Shown in pieces: positions 33,406 through 45,254 of a stretch of 64,000 bases of DNA (positions are counted from its first letter, which is position 1; each line of letters opens with the position of its first letter). Made by a program: the position numbers and the translations under genes. This stretch comes from Meghimatium bilineatum. Lineage: Eukaryota; Mollusca; Gastropoda; Stylommatophora; Philomycidae. The notes under the pieces were generated by a model. It did not search any database. It saw nothing but the letters and a program-made list of their open reading frames with translations, and was not told where the DNA came from. The stretch lies in the NCBI GenBank assembly GCA_034231615.1, contig CM067298.1, positions 50,077,832 through 50,141,831 of the forward strand, in the 5' to 3' direction.

Positions 33406-33779
33406 ACAACACACTTAAATTTCTTTAGAAGAATAGGAAGACCTGTTTTTCAACATTCATTGACCTGAATTTTCTATATGCTATTGAACTACCCGCAAAC
33501 GATTTGCAAACATTTAAAAAAAAAAAGGGAGCGTGTATACAAACAGACAACACACAGAACTAAAAGAAAACCTTATGTAAAAAAAAAAAAGCCTAACGAA
33601 TCTAATTTCAAGAAATCCAACACTAACAGAGAACCTGAAGCTAGCGGCAAGTACATTTACATACTTGGAGAGCCGCGGTATCAGTGTTGTTATTGCCCTG
33701 ACTTTCCAACTCGGTAGTCGAAGATCGATTCCCAATTTAGGGGGAATTTATTTTTACTACCAACGGCAACGGGTTAGAC

Positions 33780-33820
33780 CAGCTTCACAGAGATAGTAAA
33801 AACTATCGTAGTGAAGCTGA
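33780..33820. repeat. Nested inverted repeat (hairpin)
   Basis: AGCTTCAC..GTGAAGCT encloses GATAGT-AAAA-ACTATC, giving a two-part stem with a small internal loop. Function unknown. Confidence 0.7.
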
Positions 33821-33934
33821 CCGTAGTTTATAATTGAATGAACGGGTGACGACAGTAAAATTGTGGACCATGTACTAAGTGAATATTTAAAACACGTGCA
33901 GTGTTAAATAGCAGATTTGTGTTGAATAATACAC

Positions 33935-33985
33935 ATAATCGACATTTCTACCGAAAGGTCTTTATCAAGATATGGACAAACAAAC
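33935..33985 (-). repeat. Penelope-like 'GATAAAGACC' motif relic
   Basis: On the minus strand TCTTGATAAAGACCTTTCGG continues into TAGAAATGTCGA. This is the same block found in both arms of the foldback element at 18960-19332. Confidence 0.45.
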
Positions 33986-34257
33986 AAAATGGAACCACAA
34001 AATCAACCGAAGACAACATGCACGTGATGCAGTTGAAACTGATAGGTTTGGAAATACAAGAAAAGAACAACAGAGGGGAAAACGATGGAAATGTGCGTGA
34101 TTGTATGTCAAGAAACAACAGTGTAATATAAAATAGAAAAAAATAAGTATAGGTAATGATACTAATAAAAAAACTGTCTTCGCTGATTATGATGCGAAAA
34201 CTGTATTGTTTAAAACCCGCAAGAGATTTAAAGCGGTTAAAGAAAGAAGAAAACAAG

Positions 34258-34920
34258 ACCCAATGTGACCCAAATTGGGATCTATTATCTATTGTCTTTC
34301 ACCAGGTGTTTGTTATCCACTCTTGTTGTTAAGCGTAGATGTGATTGGAGTGATACATTGTGTTCAAATGCTAAATGTGTTGCCTCGACTGTGCTATGAC
34401 GTATTTGTTCAAGATGTCCCTGACATCATCTATCCACCTCATCCGTGGTCTTCATCTAGCTTTGTACCCTCATCTAATTTGGTTATATGCCTGTACGGGT
34501 AACTTGTGGTGGTTCACTCTCATAATGTGGCCAAACCACTTGATCTGTTGTCTTTCTATGTATTCTGTGCAAGGTGTTATACCTATTCTTTTCCTGATGT
34601 TTTCATTTCGAAATATATCAAGCCAGGTGACCCTTGCAGCTTTCCTCAAGAATTTTATCTCACATGTCACTTTCTTTAATGACAAGATGAGAAAGACCAG
34701 GTTTGGCGCTGGTAACACAGTGTTTGTAGGAATATACTGTAAATCATTTGTCTTTTAATTTCCATCTCATCTTGGGATGAAGAAGTAGTAATGATAGTTA
34801 CTATCTTACTGCATTTGCCTTTTGGCATTTCGTCTCTATCTGTCTATCAAAGCTTCCATTTTATTTGAAAATACTACCGAGATATTTGAACTAAAAACAA
34901 ATGTTAATAAAATGTGTTCA
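34258..34920 (-). mobile_element. LINE reverse transcriptase 3' part
   Basis: From 34900 downward on the minus strand: an FKYLGSIF segment, GSFDRQIETKCQKANAV, TWLDIFRNENIRKRIGI, EYIERQQIKWFGHIMRVNHH and MRWIDDVRDIL, in at least three frames. Thumb to C-terminus of an RT; the catalytic core lies beyond the 5' break. The frame at 34470-34718 is the longest intact piece (82 codons). Confidence 0.85.
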
Positions 34921-34924
34921 ACGG

Positions 34925-35490
34925 TTCTAAAACGGATGATGATAATGATGATGATGTTCGTCCGTCGTGATCGACGATGACCAAAAACTCAACCATAATA
35001 ATAATAACAATAAATAATAAAAATAATAAAAGTTAATAGTGCGTTTTTAAATGCCTAGCAAGTCCAATGCGCGCACAAAATGTTCTACAGAATTGGCAAC
35101 AATAGAAGGTATCTGTGTGAGGTTGAGATGTTTTTTCTTTTCTACGTGTCCGCTTCTGTCTTGCAGTATCTTGTCTGAATTCATCCGCTTATAGTGCTCC
35201 CGTTCTAATGCTGTAACGCCATGCTGTTCTATCCTGAGCGAGGCTCTCCCAAGCGCCTACGTCAATGTTAAGATGTTTCAAGGGTGTCTTTGAAGCGCTT
35301 TTTCTGTCCACCAGCTTTTCGAAATCCTGCCTTGAGTACTCCATAATATATTTGTTTTGGCAAACGCGAGTTCTCCATACGCACAAGATGGCCTGCCCAG
35401 CGTTCTTGCGCCTTCATAAAACGCGTAAGGCAGTCCTCGTCATGTAACGACTTAAATGTTCCTATGTCCACCTCATATGAAATGTTCACC
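34925..35490 (-). mobile_element. LINE C-terminus with terminal zinc finger and 3' UTR
   Basis: The 73-codon frame at 35268-35489 has QERWAGHLVRMENSRLPKQI and RKAGGQKKRFKDTLE. The next frame continues LKHLNIDVGAWESLAQDRTA and WRYSIRTGAL. Past one stop come DTARQKRTRRKE and a C2H2-like C-x2-C..RIGLARHLKTH. The 3' UTR contains GTCATCGTCGATCACGACGG and ends in (ATC)n at about 34936-34962. One frameshift and one stop; the RT core is missing. Confidence 0.85.
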
Positions 35491-35499
35491 TCACGGTGA

Positions 35500-36420
35500 T
35501 GACCGAGATGCCACTAACATGTGGTGTGTCATATACTCTGTAAATTTTGTCATATCTGTCTAGTCAATGGGCGAGAGACGTGGCCATATCAATAGAGATG
35601 TTATACAATTGAAAGAATATTCATAATACAGTTGATATATTAATACATATATCTGATGGGGTCTTTGTTACCTCTAATATTTTATGGTAGTGTGTACTGA
35701 TATAACCTAATTGGACTTTGTCCGCTGGTTGAAAGGGGCACGCCTCTCCAAAAGAGAGGCAAACTCATTAACTACCTAATACAGTTGAATTTTTGTTTCT
35801 TATGTAAACCGCCCATTAACACGCCACTTAGACACACCCAATGTGTCGATGCCATAATATATTGTACATTGTATGGTCATTTCTAGATCTGTAAATTTGT
35901 ATATTGTATATTGTATTGTAAATCTGTATATTACGACAAGAGAATTATTTTTGAAGTTGTCGGCTCCATATCTTATTCAGAACTTAATAATCAATCCAGT
36001 ATTTCTGTTTGTTACTGTTCAGACAATATTTACGTTGAATAGGTTATCATGGAAGGATAATAAAAGTACATTTTCTATAGATTTATTAAAATAGAGGCAT
36101 AATTAAAATACACATTCTAATAAAAGTTCCTTTTTTGGTACAATGCCTCCTTGAGCCATAAAGTATATGCTGCTGCTTCCCCCCCCCCCCCGAAACGCCA
36201 CTTGTATCACAAGGGTAGGTAAAATATTTAACAAATTTGGATAGCAGGAATTAATTGCTCATGTATTCAAAGTTGTGGCACGTGATGATGATAATACAGT
36301 AACAGTTTAGTTAATGCTCAGCTTAATTAATTATTGTCATGTTCACAATATAAAAATCTCATGTTGTACTCATTGTTGTTCAGGGAATACTCAGTGTGGT
36401 GGCTGAACTTGATGAAATTA
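35500..36420. other. No gene recognised; short hairpin and C homopolymer
   Basis: GCCTCTC-CAAAA-GAGAGGC hairpin at about 35740-35759. C13 run at 36179-36191. Confidence 0.4.
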
Positions 36421-36424
36421 AATC

Positions 36425-38388
36425 AGTTTATCAATGTCTGGTTGAAAAAAAACAACAACTCAACATCAATCTTAAATCCCCTCGATGAGCAACAGGCATT
36501 CGATTTATTTGTGAAAGTAGTATAACGACAGCACCAAATACGATGTGAGAAATGCAATAAGCAAATATTTTACAATTCTCCAAAGTGTTGGGTAGAGATC
36601 GAGATATTCCTTCAGTAACCAAAAATCTTAGTACGTGTTCTTAAACATGGGCTTAAGCTCAATGTCATTTTTTAATACGATCAATTCTTCATCCAATGAT
36701 TGATGGTCAACTTCCTCAGTTTCTGTAAATGGATTTGTCACTCAGTCGGGGATTTCCATTGAAAGTAGATCGTTAAATCGTTCTCACATATCTGTAACCA
36801 GCATACCTAAATGGTCACAATAAATCTGCAGACTATTTTCCTGTATCCCATTTGTTTGTTTTTTCCTTTTGTTGTTCTAACTGCGATAGGCTCGGAAAAT
36901 GATAAAATTCACGACGACCTATATTGCGTTTGAAAAAAGTTAGCTCAAAACAAATGTACAGATGATTGATTTCGCCATAATAAGATTGACCTCATCGCCT
37001 TCTAATCGCAGATTAATATAATTTTGTAGATAAAAACTGATAAAATGCCAACTTCAGACCTAATTTTTTAAGTTAGTTCAGTACTTAGGGAAGGAAGCTT
37101 GACTTAAAAATATTTAAAGAAAACTGTACAATAATATCAAAAAGGTCGTAAAAACGTCTCAAGCAGTTGCCCTTCGAAAGCCAATGAACTTTAGTATGTA
37201 ACAACAGACGTCCAAAATCTGCAACATTTTCAAGACAGTGTTGTCGAAATAACCTGTCACTAAGAGCATTACTTTTAATCGTATTGATTAAGTTAATGAC
37301 AGTGTTTAGTGACTCGTTCAGGTGAACGTTGAGATTTTCAAAACAAGGTGTTGAAGATGAATGACAAAAAAATGTGGGTCTACTTTTTAACCCACGTAAC
37401 AAACACATCATCCGCGATAGCGATCTGTCATTGCTGATGCTCCATCAATTGAACAAGCATATTTATTCGAGTGCGGAACTTCTTTTTCGTTGAAAACTAT
37501 TTAACAAGACGAAAGATAGATTCTTCTCTAGTATCGGTTTCTAGTAGCTTTGCAAATAACACTTCTTGAACAAAACGTTCATCTTTAATCAAGCGCGCAT
37601 ATACAAGACGCAAAGATTCATTGCCTGCTAAAGTTGACTCGTCCAGCTGCAATGCAAATTATGTTGTTCTTAATACGCTGCACAGTGTATCATCCACATT
37701 CTCAGACATTTCATCTATGCGTCGTTCACTGAACTTTTACTGAGTGGAGTTTTCTTAATTATAGCCTGTAGAATGTCACGGATAGATCAAGATCCGTCTA
37801 CTGTCGTTATTCCATGTCCGAACTGTCCAAGGACATTTACAGCTCGAATAGGGCTCATTAGCCATCTACGAACTCATAATCAAGGACATAAGTAAAATTG
37901 AGTTTTCAAAAGTGGATGTAACAAATGGTCATCATCACTTGTGATGGACGAACAACAACAACATAGCCTGTGGTTGCTGGTTGGTGCAAAACAGTGCTCA
38001 GAACTTCACAGACTGCAGGGGGAATGAGTTCTTCACTAATTATGTGTGGCTTTCCAGAATTTGAAATTAACAGTGAAATATTATATCATGCACGCAAATC
38101 ATCCATGATTTGGTGTGCAGCTTTGCAAATTTTGCTTGACATCGATGGTTGTTTGTGCAAACTATCACGTAGTGTTTGAAAAAAACATTATCTTCTGCTT
38201 TGCCACGATGCGCAGACTTCGGATGTTCAATTAATCTACTTGGTTTCATGACATCATTTGAAATACTCTTCCACATATTAGACACATTGACAGCTGCTTG
38301 CTTGCTGGTGATAGTATGAATCCATGCCTTAAAAAGTCAGTACTGTATTGTCTGAAATTTTTTAATGTGATTTGGCTGCGTCTGCCAT
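36425..38388 (-). mobile_element. Decayed hAT transposase gene (ZBED5-like)
   Basis: From the minus-strand ATG at 38386-38388 (MADAAKSH) the collinear pieces are: YSTDFLRHGFI in the N-terminal region, a MKPSRLIEHPKSAHRGK segment from the BED/zinc-finger region (38067-38285), an AVCEVLSTVLHQ segment, then after a nested LINE insertion RRIDEMSENVDDTLCSVLRT, FALQLDESTLAGNESLRLVY with the catalytic-type Asp, LLHTKVHWLSKGNCLRRFYD (37085-37411), and a C-terminal dimerisation region at 36430-36620 with HRGDLRLML and PDIDKL. Stops and frameshifts are frequent. In vertebrates ZBED5-like proteins are domesticated; here it looks like a plain pseudogene. TIRs were not identified. Confidence 0.85.
37770..37962 (+). 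mobile_element. 5'-truncated LINE inserted in the hAT gene, 9-bp target duplication
   Basis: A 193-bp insertion is bracketed by ATAGCCTGT at 37761-37769 and 37963-37971. It encodes CPNCPRTFTARIGLISHLRT then HNQGHK and a stop: the C2H2 terminus also seen at 35.1 kb. A 3' UTR with TGATGGACGAAC follows and an (AAC)n tail. Orientation opposite to the hAT gene. Textbook 5'-truncated target-primed insertion. Confidence 0.93.
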
Positions 38389-38399
38389 TTTGTATTGAA

Positions 38400-40540
38400 T
38401 GCTTTTAGATGTTTCCACTGAACGTCCGTCTGTCTATACTATTGTTTACTGCTGGGAACCTACGAGCAAGAAAGCCTGGCACTGCATACTTGGACTTTCT
38501 GTTTGATCTGCATATTTGAACACATTGTGCTATTTTGTGAACTATTTGTGGATTTCCTGCAACAATAAATTGTGTCATAACTTGTCAGTAGATGCATTGT
38601 CAGTATTTTTCAAGTTCAATACATATTCCCATTTCGTATTACCGCCCCCCCCCAATTCCCAATATTCTCCTGTCGCAAACTAGACGTAGCCATATCCACC
38701 CTGGTGGCGGTAAAGTCAACGTTGAGAATGGCTGTTCTACAGGATTGTTATCGTGCGTGCATGATACATGTACCTGTTCTAGAAAACTATTTTCATGAGA
38801 TATAAATATATATATATCGCACACGGATGTTATAAGGCTAAGACATTCAGAATTTAGCAATGTAATTGGAGACATAGGAGATTGAGTGAGTACCCTTCAG
38901 CGATCATGGACGATGCTCGTTGAAAGTGGCCATCCCTCAATGCTCATTATAGACCCACGATTAGACTGATTACTCCACGATGATCATGTTGGACACAAAA
39001 TGAGAGACTGTCCCTAGAGGAAATTAGAATTCCTAATCCCATTGGGTCTACTTTAGCCGTGCTCTTGGAGATCCATGTTCATCTCAAGAGCAGCCAATTA
39101 CAGCAAGTGTAATTTTGAATTCAGTCGAGGCTTTTGTAAGTCGCAGTAACAGTTGCCTTATATCGATCTTGTCGTAAATCGATCTTCTGGACATGGACAC
39201 AAGGGGGAATCGAGAACCGCACAAGATAAAAACTGACATGTGACTGATCTTAAACTTTAGTTTAAAATTAGCCCTACTGATACCAAATAAGAAACAGAAA
39301 TGTACATGAAACAGACTGAAAAGATATCTCGTAGACTATTAATCATTTATTTCATGTGTATTCTTGCATATTCTGTAAGTTTCTAATGTATTTTATAAAG
39401 CTTGCGAATGGTTATCATTAGTAAGTAATTTGATCAAGAATATGTAATATGTAGTGTATTACGCACGCCTCTACTTTATATTTGCAATATCTAGTAACAA
39501 TAAATGGCTCAGACTGCAAGATTTAAGTGAATGATTTATTACCAAAAATAGGTTCACCAATTAAAGTATTTAAGAACAACGATAACATCCGATTGAAGAG
39601 GTTCAACAGAGATTTGAAATAGACAGAGCTGGTAAAGCCAGGATAACTAGAAAAATTAATAATGTCAATGTCGATAGAGATCAGGAAGAGAGTTCATCAG
39701 CGCAGCATAATACATATTCTAAAGCACGTTACACAAGCTTTGCCCAAGTTTAAAACATATCTCAGCAAATATATAACGCGTTAATTAAAATTGTGTATCT
39801 GAATTGACAATGGTGTAGTCCCTATCAATTATTTTTTTCAGGAAAATGCATTCATTAGTTTCAATTTTCTCTTATTTGCGATATAGATTAAAAGTCTACC
39901 TGCCTCTTTATATCTCACATACAAAAATTAGAATGTTTACAATCAATTATATGATATTATTTATACATGATTTATTAATCATACATGTGTTATTTAAGCG
40001 TGAAATGTGACTATTTCGTATTATCGAACACAATACAGGTTTTCAGATCGTATCCGATTTAATATTTGAAGTGGTAAAACTTCTTTTTTCGAGATACTAT
40101 AATTAGTATGCCGACAAATATCATAGGATTTCATTCGTGCACAATCACTGGACATGATACACAAATATAAAGTATAAATTTGTTTGATCTAACCAAAATT
40201 AACATCGTAAGCAAAACAAAAAATGGCATCACTACTTTGGACGGTTACTCAGATTATTACACGTGTTTGAGGGTAAAGCTAGTGAAACGGGCTATAACAT
40301 ATGGATGATGGAAAGTGGAGTGATTTTTCTCAAAGTGGGTCATTTCATTTTAATTTTGTTGGTTTGACAATAGAGTAATTTTTATATATATTTTTGGGGG
40401 GAGGGAGAGGTAGGGCTGAGTGACAGGACCACATGAAGTGGAACTTCCATAATATTTTTGTTTGTTTCGTATAACGAAAATGGACTTCGTTCGGTTAAGG
40501 GAGAGATGTCTATTTAAAATAAATTTTCTTCAATAAAAGT
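38400..40540. other. No gene recognised; C homopolymer at 38645
   Basis: About 2.1 kb without recognised family. The stretch nearest 38400 is probably hAT 5' UTR. A C9 run is at 38645-38653. Confidence 0.35.
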
Positions 40541-40547
40541 TCAAAGA

Positions 40548-40605
40548 TCACTTCCGGGTATCGATCCCATGACATTTAAATCAGCCACTGATTATGATTT
40601 GTATG
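40548..40605 (-). other. tRNA-like sequence (possible SINE head)
   Basis: On the minus strand a GGGATCGATACCC B-box-like block follows a GTGGCTGATTTAAATGTCAT segment. Only part of a tRNA-like shape; low certainty. Confidence 0.4.
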
Positions 40606-40789
40606 TGTATTTCAGTTAAACTATTTATAGATATATGATACTACAAGAATGAAACGCAGAGTCTGTTTCTGTTATAATAGAAATGAATTGAATACGTTTT
40701 TCTTTAGTGTGTGTTGTTTTCATGAAAAATGAATTTGACGAATTGTTTTCGAAAATCATGAACTTTACCGACCTCACAGAATCAATTAA

Positions 40790-41400
40790 ACTAGATGACA
40801 ATATACTAGACAATGTTTCGAATTTCATATATTTTGGAGCAAGATAGCAGACGTAATACCAACTCAGAAATCAAGACGAGTCGTTCTCTCCTCCAACGCC
40901 TTTAACAAACTTTCAACCATCTGGAGTTCGAAGATCGCAAGTAAATACATCATACTGCGACTATTCAACGCAAGTGTGATTCCTTTATTGACATATGAAT
41001 GTGAAAGTTGGAAATCTACTGCAATAATGGATAAGAAGTTAGTTGCATACGAAGAAAAAATGCCTGAGAAAGATCACAAATACTAATTAGAAAGACTTCA
41101 AATCAAAGCATACATTAAGAGAGGAGACAAAGCAAGAATATGTGATGAACACTATCAGGAAACGCCCTGGACATCGGCCACATACTTAGAATGAAGACAG
41201 ACATTATTCCTTGACAAATCTTCATGTGGACACCAGACGGGAAATAAAACAGGAGAGACCAAAAACAGCGACCAGAAGAGCATTTATGAATGAATTAAAA
41301 TCAACAGGCATAAATGCACAAGACCTGCAATCCTTGACAACTGACCGACATGCATGAAGAACTATGGCAAAATTGGCAAAAAAAAGGAACTGACTAACTG
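40790..41400 (+). mobile_element. LINE reverse transcriptase 3' part
   Basis: In shifting frames: LDDNILDNVSNFIYFGA, TNSEIKTSRSLLQRL, FNASVIPLLTYECESWKST, MDKKLVAYEEKM, TNQSIH/RGDKARICDEHY, ALDIGHILRMKTDIIP and a WTPDGK.. RRAFMNELKSTGINAQDLQS, TTDRHA segment. The order is that of an RT thumb to C-terminus. Several frameshifts, no catalytic core. Confidence 0.85.
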
Positions 41401-41404
41401 TTGT

Positions 41405-42110
41405 TTTTGTTCCAACAGGGAGGTTCCAAAAGAAGTAATCATTCGGTTTAGAACACAATTTGAGAAACGGAGTGTTGTATCGACACATCCAGATCTCTGA
41501 CACATTTACTGAAAATGCTGAACATTTCGTAGATTTCTTGAGGATAGTACTATCCCATACCTCTCACTTTCAAACACTGTCAAATTATACTGCAAAACGA
41601 ACACTTTAACTTTCCAAATGATCTAGTTCATTAACGGGAGCAATTACATAAGTATGATAATCACAATGCTCCCACATAAAATAAACACATGATCGTTATT
41701 TTTAATTATGACATCTTGCTCAATGTCAAAGGAGGCGATAATCTCATCCTGATTCTAAAGGACAACCGATAAATCGCGAACGCTCCGGCCGCTACCGTTA
41801 TATATATATATAAATTGATAACACCTTAACTCTATGTTGTATCGAACGGTTTATAAATCTCAACGGCTTGACCGATTCTTATGAATTTGGAACGTTGACT
41901 TATTGAGTTATAATCTCGCCAGTAGTTGGTATGAGAAATTCTACAAGTTGATTACTGTCCAAAATCCATATCGATCGGGTATTTATGGAATAATCTCCCA
42001 CTACCAGCATACTCTCTTGACCTTACCCTTCATTAGCTACTACCTCATTGACCTTGACATTCCTTACTACATTACAAGATTTTTATATAAGTAATATTGT
42101 ACGCACTAAA
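41405..42110. other. No gene recognised
   Basis: A (TA)n run at 41800-41812; nothing else. Confidence 0.35.
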
Positions 42111-42114
42111 ATAT

Positions 42115-42200
42115 ATCGTTGTAGTGGCGTACTGGAAAAAAAACAACTTTTGACGTCACTAACTGTTGTGTTCAGAGTTCAATCCCAGATCAGTGGGCTA
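42115..42200 (+). other. tRNA-like sequence (possible SINE head)
   Basis: TGTAGTGGCGTACTGG resembles an A box and CAGAGTTCAATCCC a B box, separated by about 45 bp including an A-run. Probably a SINE promoter relic. Confidence 0.45.
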
Positions 42201-42264
42201 TTTTTATTGACATGTATAAAAGAATTACATAATTGTCGCTACTTTATACGTTTAATTATTCGCG

Positions 42265-42326
42265 TCTGTGAATTTTATTACTTAAATAAACGTCAGTAGA
42301 ATAATACATTGTTTTGGATATATTTT
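42265..42326. repeat. Dispersed 61-bp repeat, copy 1
   Basis: TCTGTGAATTTTATTACTTA through AATAATACATTGTTTTGGAT is almost identical to 46000-46060 (one substitution in the core). Both copies abut a TATATATT-like end. Confidence 0.85.
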
Positions 42327-42329
42327 TTC

Positions 42330-42985
42330 CTGTCGCAAAGAATATATAAGGATTCATCTGGCACAAAGACATAGTAAGGGTTATTTCGAATGAACTCATG
42401 ACTTAGCTGAGCTTTTCTGGGGGTTTCTTGAGGTTTATATAACATAAATTTGAAATGTGTTATTTTATTTTGATCTTGGTTTTAGGGAATATGTACTATT
42501 TTGTTGGGGTACTTTTTTTTCTATGGCAGCACTACACCAGCTAGGTCTATATATACAGACCAAATTTTCTAAAAGAGTCACTTATAGAAGCAAGCACGCG
42601 CTGGAGACATCTATTTATGTTACGAGCCATTCTAATGTAAGAAACATGAGTTTAAGTTAGAACTGTCAGCATTAGCTGTCGTACTGTTACAGCACAATCA
42701 AGAAGTATTTTCTACGTGAATTTATTATCAAATCTAAGGTAAGAATGCCATATTTTAATTACAACTAAAATAATGTAATGTTAGTTTGTTAAACGATAAT
42801 AAGTCGTTCAGTAGCTACACTAAGGAAAATAGTTATAGAGCTCTCCGGCATACTGTGAACCTCAGTAGTTAGAGAATGGTGTATTATTTTTGAACTACAT
42901 GTATATACAATTTAACAGAAGTTATATAAGAAGTAGGTATGAGTATGCTCTAGATTGCTTATTCTGTTGACCTTTTTATTTTTAT
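42330..42985. other. No gene recognised; candidate splice acceptor at its end
   Basis: The last bases before 42992 are a long T-rich tract ending in TACAG directly before an ATG, which looks like an intron 3' end. Confidence 0.35.
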
Positions 42986-42991
42986 TTTTAC

Positions 42992-43258
42992 AGATGGCTT
43001 CATTTATCAATAAGAAACAGCCAAAAAGACCGAGACACAAGTGCAAAAAGTGTAGTCACATCTTTACACGAGATTGCAATGTCACTAGACACATGGATAG
43101 CGCCCATAGGGGGCACAAGTGCGAATGCCCTCTCTGCCCTAGGGTATTTACCAGAGTTGGTAATTTGAAATAGCACATCAAGCACGAACATGGCACTGAT
43201 TATAATATTGCGCGAGATATGCCCGTAACCGACGATCTCAAATTCGACAATAGCTAAG
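42992..43258 (+). pseudogene. Zinc-finger N-terminus of a virus-like PolB gene (relic 2)
   Basis: From the ATG at 42993 the frame gives a basic start, a finger CKKCSHIFTRDCNVTRHMDS (C-x2-C..H-x4-H), a second finger CPLCPRVFTRVGNLK interrupted by TAG at 43171-43173, and HIKHEHG beyond it. The layout matches the fingers at 11518. It may once have been a separate exon because a T-rich tract plus TACAG precedes the ATG. One in-frame stop and loss of what follows make it non-functional. Confidence 0.65.
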
Positions 43259-43269
43259 ATTTCAGTAGC

Positions 43270-43875
43270 TTAAGACTCTGGTGTTATAACAGATACAGCA
43301 GAAACATCACAGGTATCCACTTCACTAACACCCGGAGATTCAGCCCAAATGACAACCTCATGACCCCCAGCGGCCCTTAAGACAAACTCTTCAATAGTAT
43401 CAACCAAGGGCAAACGACGAAACGGGAACACCACCCCCGAATCTAACAAATGATTGAAAGTGAGCTCAGAATATGACACTATAAACACATTACCAGTTGA
43501 AGTAGAGCGGCTTTTAGTATGACCCATCCAGGCTAACCACTCCCTACATTGGATTGTGTACAGAATTCGTTTGTGTTGTCTAAATCCGTCAGCACTGAAC
43601 CTGGTGATTGTGAAATCAGTGGACATTTCCGGCATTAATGCCCACAAATAGAAACGATTAGCGCCATAACCATTAATGATCTTAACTGTCTTACCGCCTC
43701 GGATGCGTGTTATATCCAATTTATGGCGTATGAAAAGTAATGGAGGGCCACCAGTGATATTGTGGTGTATAATGTGTAGTTCTTTTTCATACCTGGTCCA
43801 CAGAGTAAAGATTACACCTGGTGATAAGGTTTTAAATATGTACTTAAGAGAGATACCTGGAACAGAGATGGAATC
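43270..43875 (-). pseudogene. PolB palm-region relic (relic 2), inverted relative to its finger part
   Basis: On the minus strand a single frame, open except for one stop near 43869, includes SISVPGISLKYIFKTLSPGV, IHHNITGGPPLLFIRHK, KTVKIINGYGANRFYLWALM and then IQCREWLAWMGHT. These match the PolB family segment around polymerase motif A, but the position normally holding the metal-binding aspartate reads glycine (GYGAN). The last ~60 residues have drifted. The same region occurs at 13.75-13.93 kb. Catalytically dead by this substitution (inference). Confidence 0.7.
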
Positions 43876-43959
43876 CTAAGTGATATTTTTTTTTATATAT
43901 TCATTCATTAAATCATTTATTTGGTTAAAAGCTTTCTAGTTCATGTGTGCATGCCTTTT

Positions 43960-44210
43960 CTACTGTGTGTTGATTCTCAAACTCTTGCTGGTGATCATAA
44001 TCCTGCTAAGAGAAAATAATGTAATATGTCTTGGTGTACAGGTTAACTGCGATATGAATGTACCTTTTTACATGTATCTTAACCCCTATTAATCTGCATC
44101 ACGTTTGATTAACTTTGACCTATGGGATAGAATAGTCAATCACATTCCAAAAATCTTTAGTCGTTTCTTACGTCAGGTTACAATGTAACTATTCTTTCGG
44201 TAGGTTACAA
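43960..44210 (-). mobile_element. Possible SINE B relic
   Basis: TTGATTCTCAAACTCTTGCTGG, then much later TGACCTATGGGATAGAATAG, CACATTCC and TCGTTTCTTACGTCAGG follow the order of SINE B blocks but with low identity. Confidence 0.4.
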
Positions 44211-44214
44211 TTGT

Positions 44215-45250
44215 GTAAGGGAGGAGGGTTTTGTGTGAATGAGTAAGTGAGGGAGTTCATTTTCTTTTCATGAATGTATTTACTTGTATATCTTTTATCT
44301 CATAATATTAATATGTGAAATGCATGTTTTAGAATATTATAATTAATAGATATAAAAGAATTTAGTACTAAAGATCTTTCACTAACTCTCCCGCATATAT
44401 CTTGTGCCGTATAACTTCTTCGGTTATGTTGTATCATGTTATAACTTTTCTATAGTGGTTGTCTTCATTAGTCGTTGTTCAGATTGTTTATATTATGGTC
44501 CGTGGTTCGTTCTCTTCCTTCTCCGTATAGTGTTTCCAAATCTGGGATTTATGTTAATGTTTTAACTACTTCTGATTTTCGTTGTACGACTGTGAACTAA
44601 AAGAGGATGTGCCCTCTGAAACCTTAACTAAGTCATAGCTTATAAAAGAAAGGAAACTGTATTACACATATTTCTTTTTAATAACAACTATCTTTCAGGA
44701 ACATCAATTACGAGATAACAATCTATGTTATGACAATGAACGATTCATTTCAGTCTTTATACTCACGGGAAAAGAGACAAGTGATTCCCTTGCTATAGGC
44801 TGACCGACTATTGTTTCTAACATCAAATCAAGAGGTCTACCCCAACTATCCGACCTAACTAATTATCACTAAAAATTAGTTTAAAAATTTATAGACAATC
44901 ACTGTAAACCCATCCTCCAAGTTAATAGCTCGCAATTGCCGAGTTTAATTATATCATTGGTCGGTCTATCCAAATAAAGTTGGTGATGACACTGATAGAA
45001 TAGTGTTCACTGTTCATAAACTTGGTGCATCCATTGGCTAGTTAAATTACACAAATTCGCAATGGGTATACATTTTATAACGTAGTGTTGACAGTTTATT
45101 CACTAAGCGATCGCATTGGCTTGCAAACAGACATCTCGCACTTCCGAAGAAGATTGCTCCCGGCAACATTCACTGGCTGGGTTTTCAAGAAAAACAGCAG
45201 GTTAATCCAAATTTAAGACCTCCTGCTGGTTGTATCCCGAAAACAGACTC
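44215..45250. other. No gene recognised
   Basis: No motif or repeat recognised. Confidence 0.35.
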
Positions 45251-45254
45251 CAAA

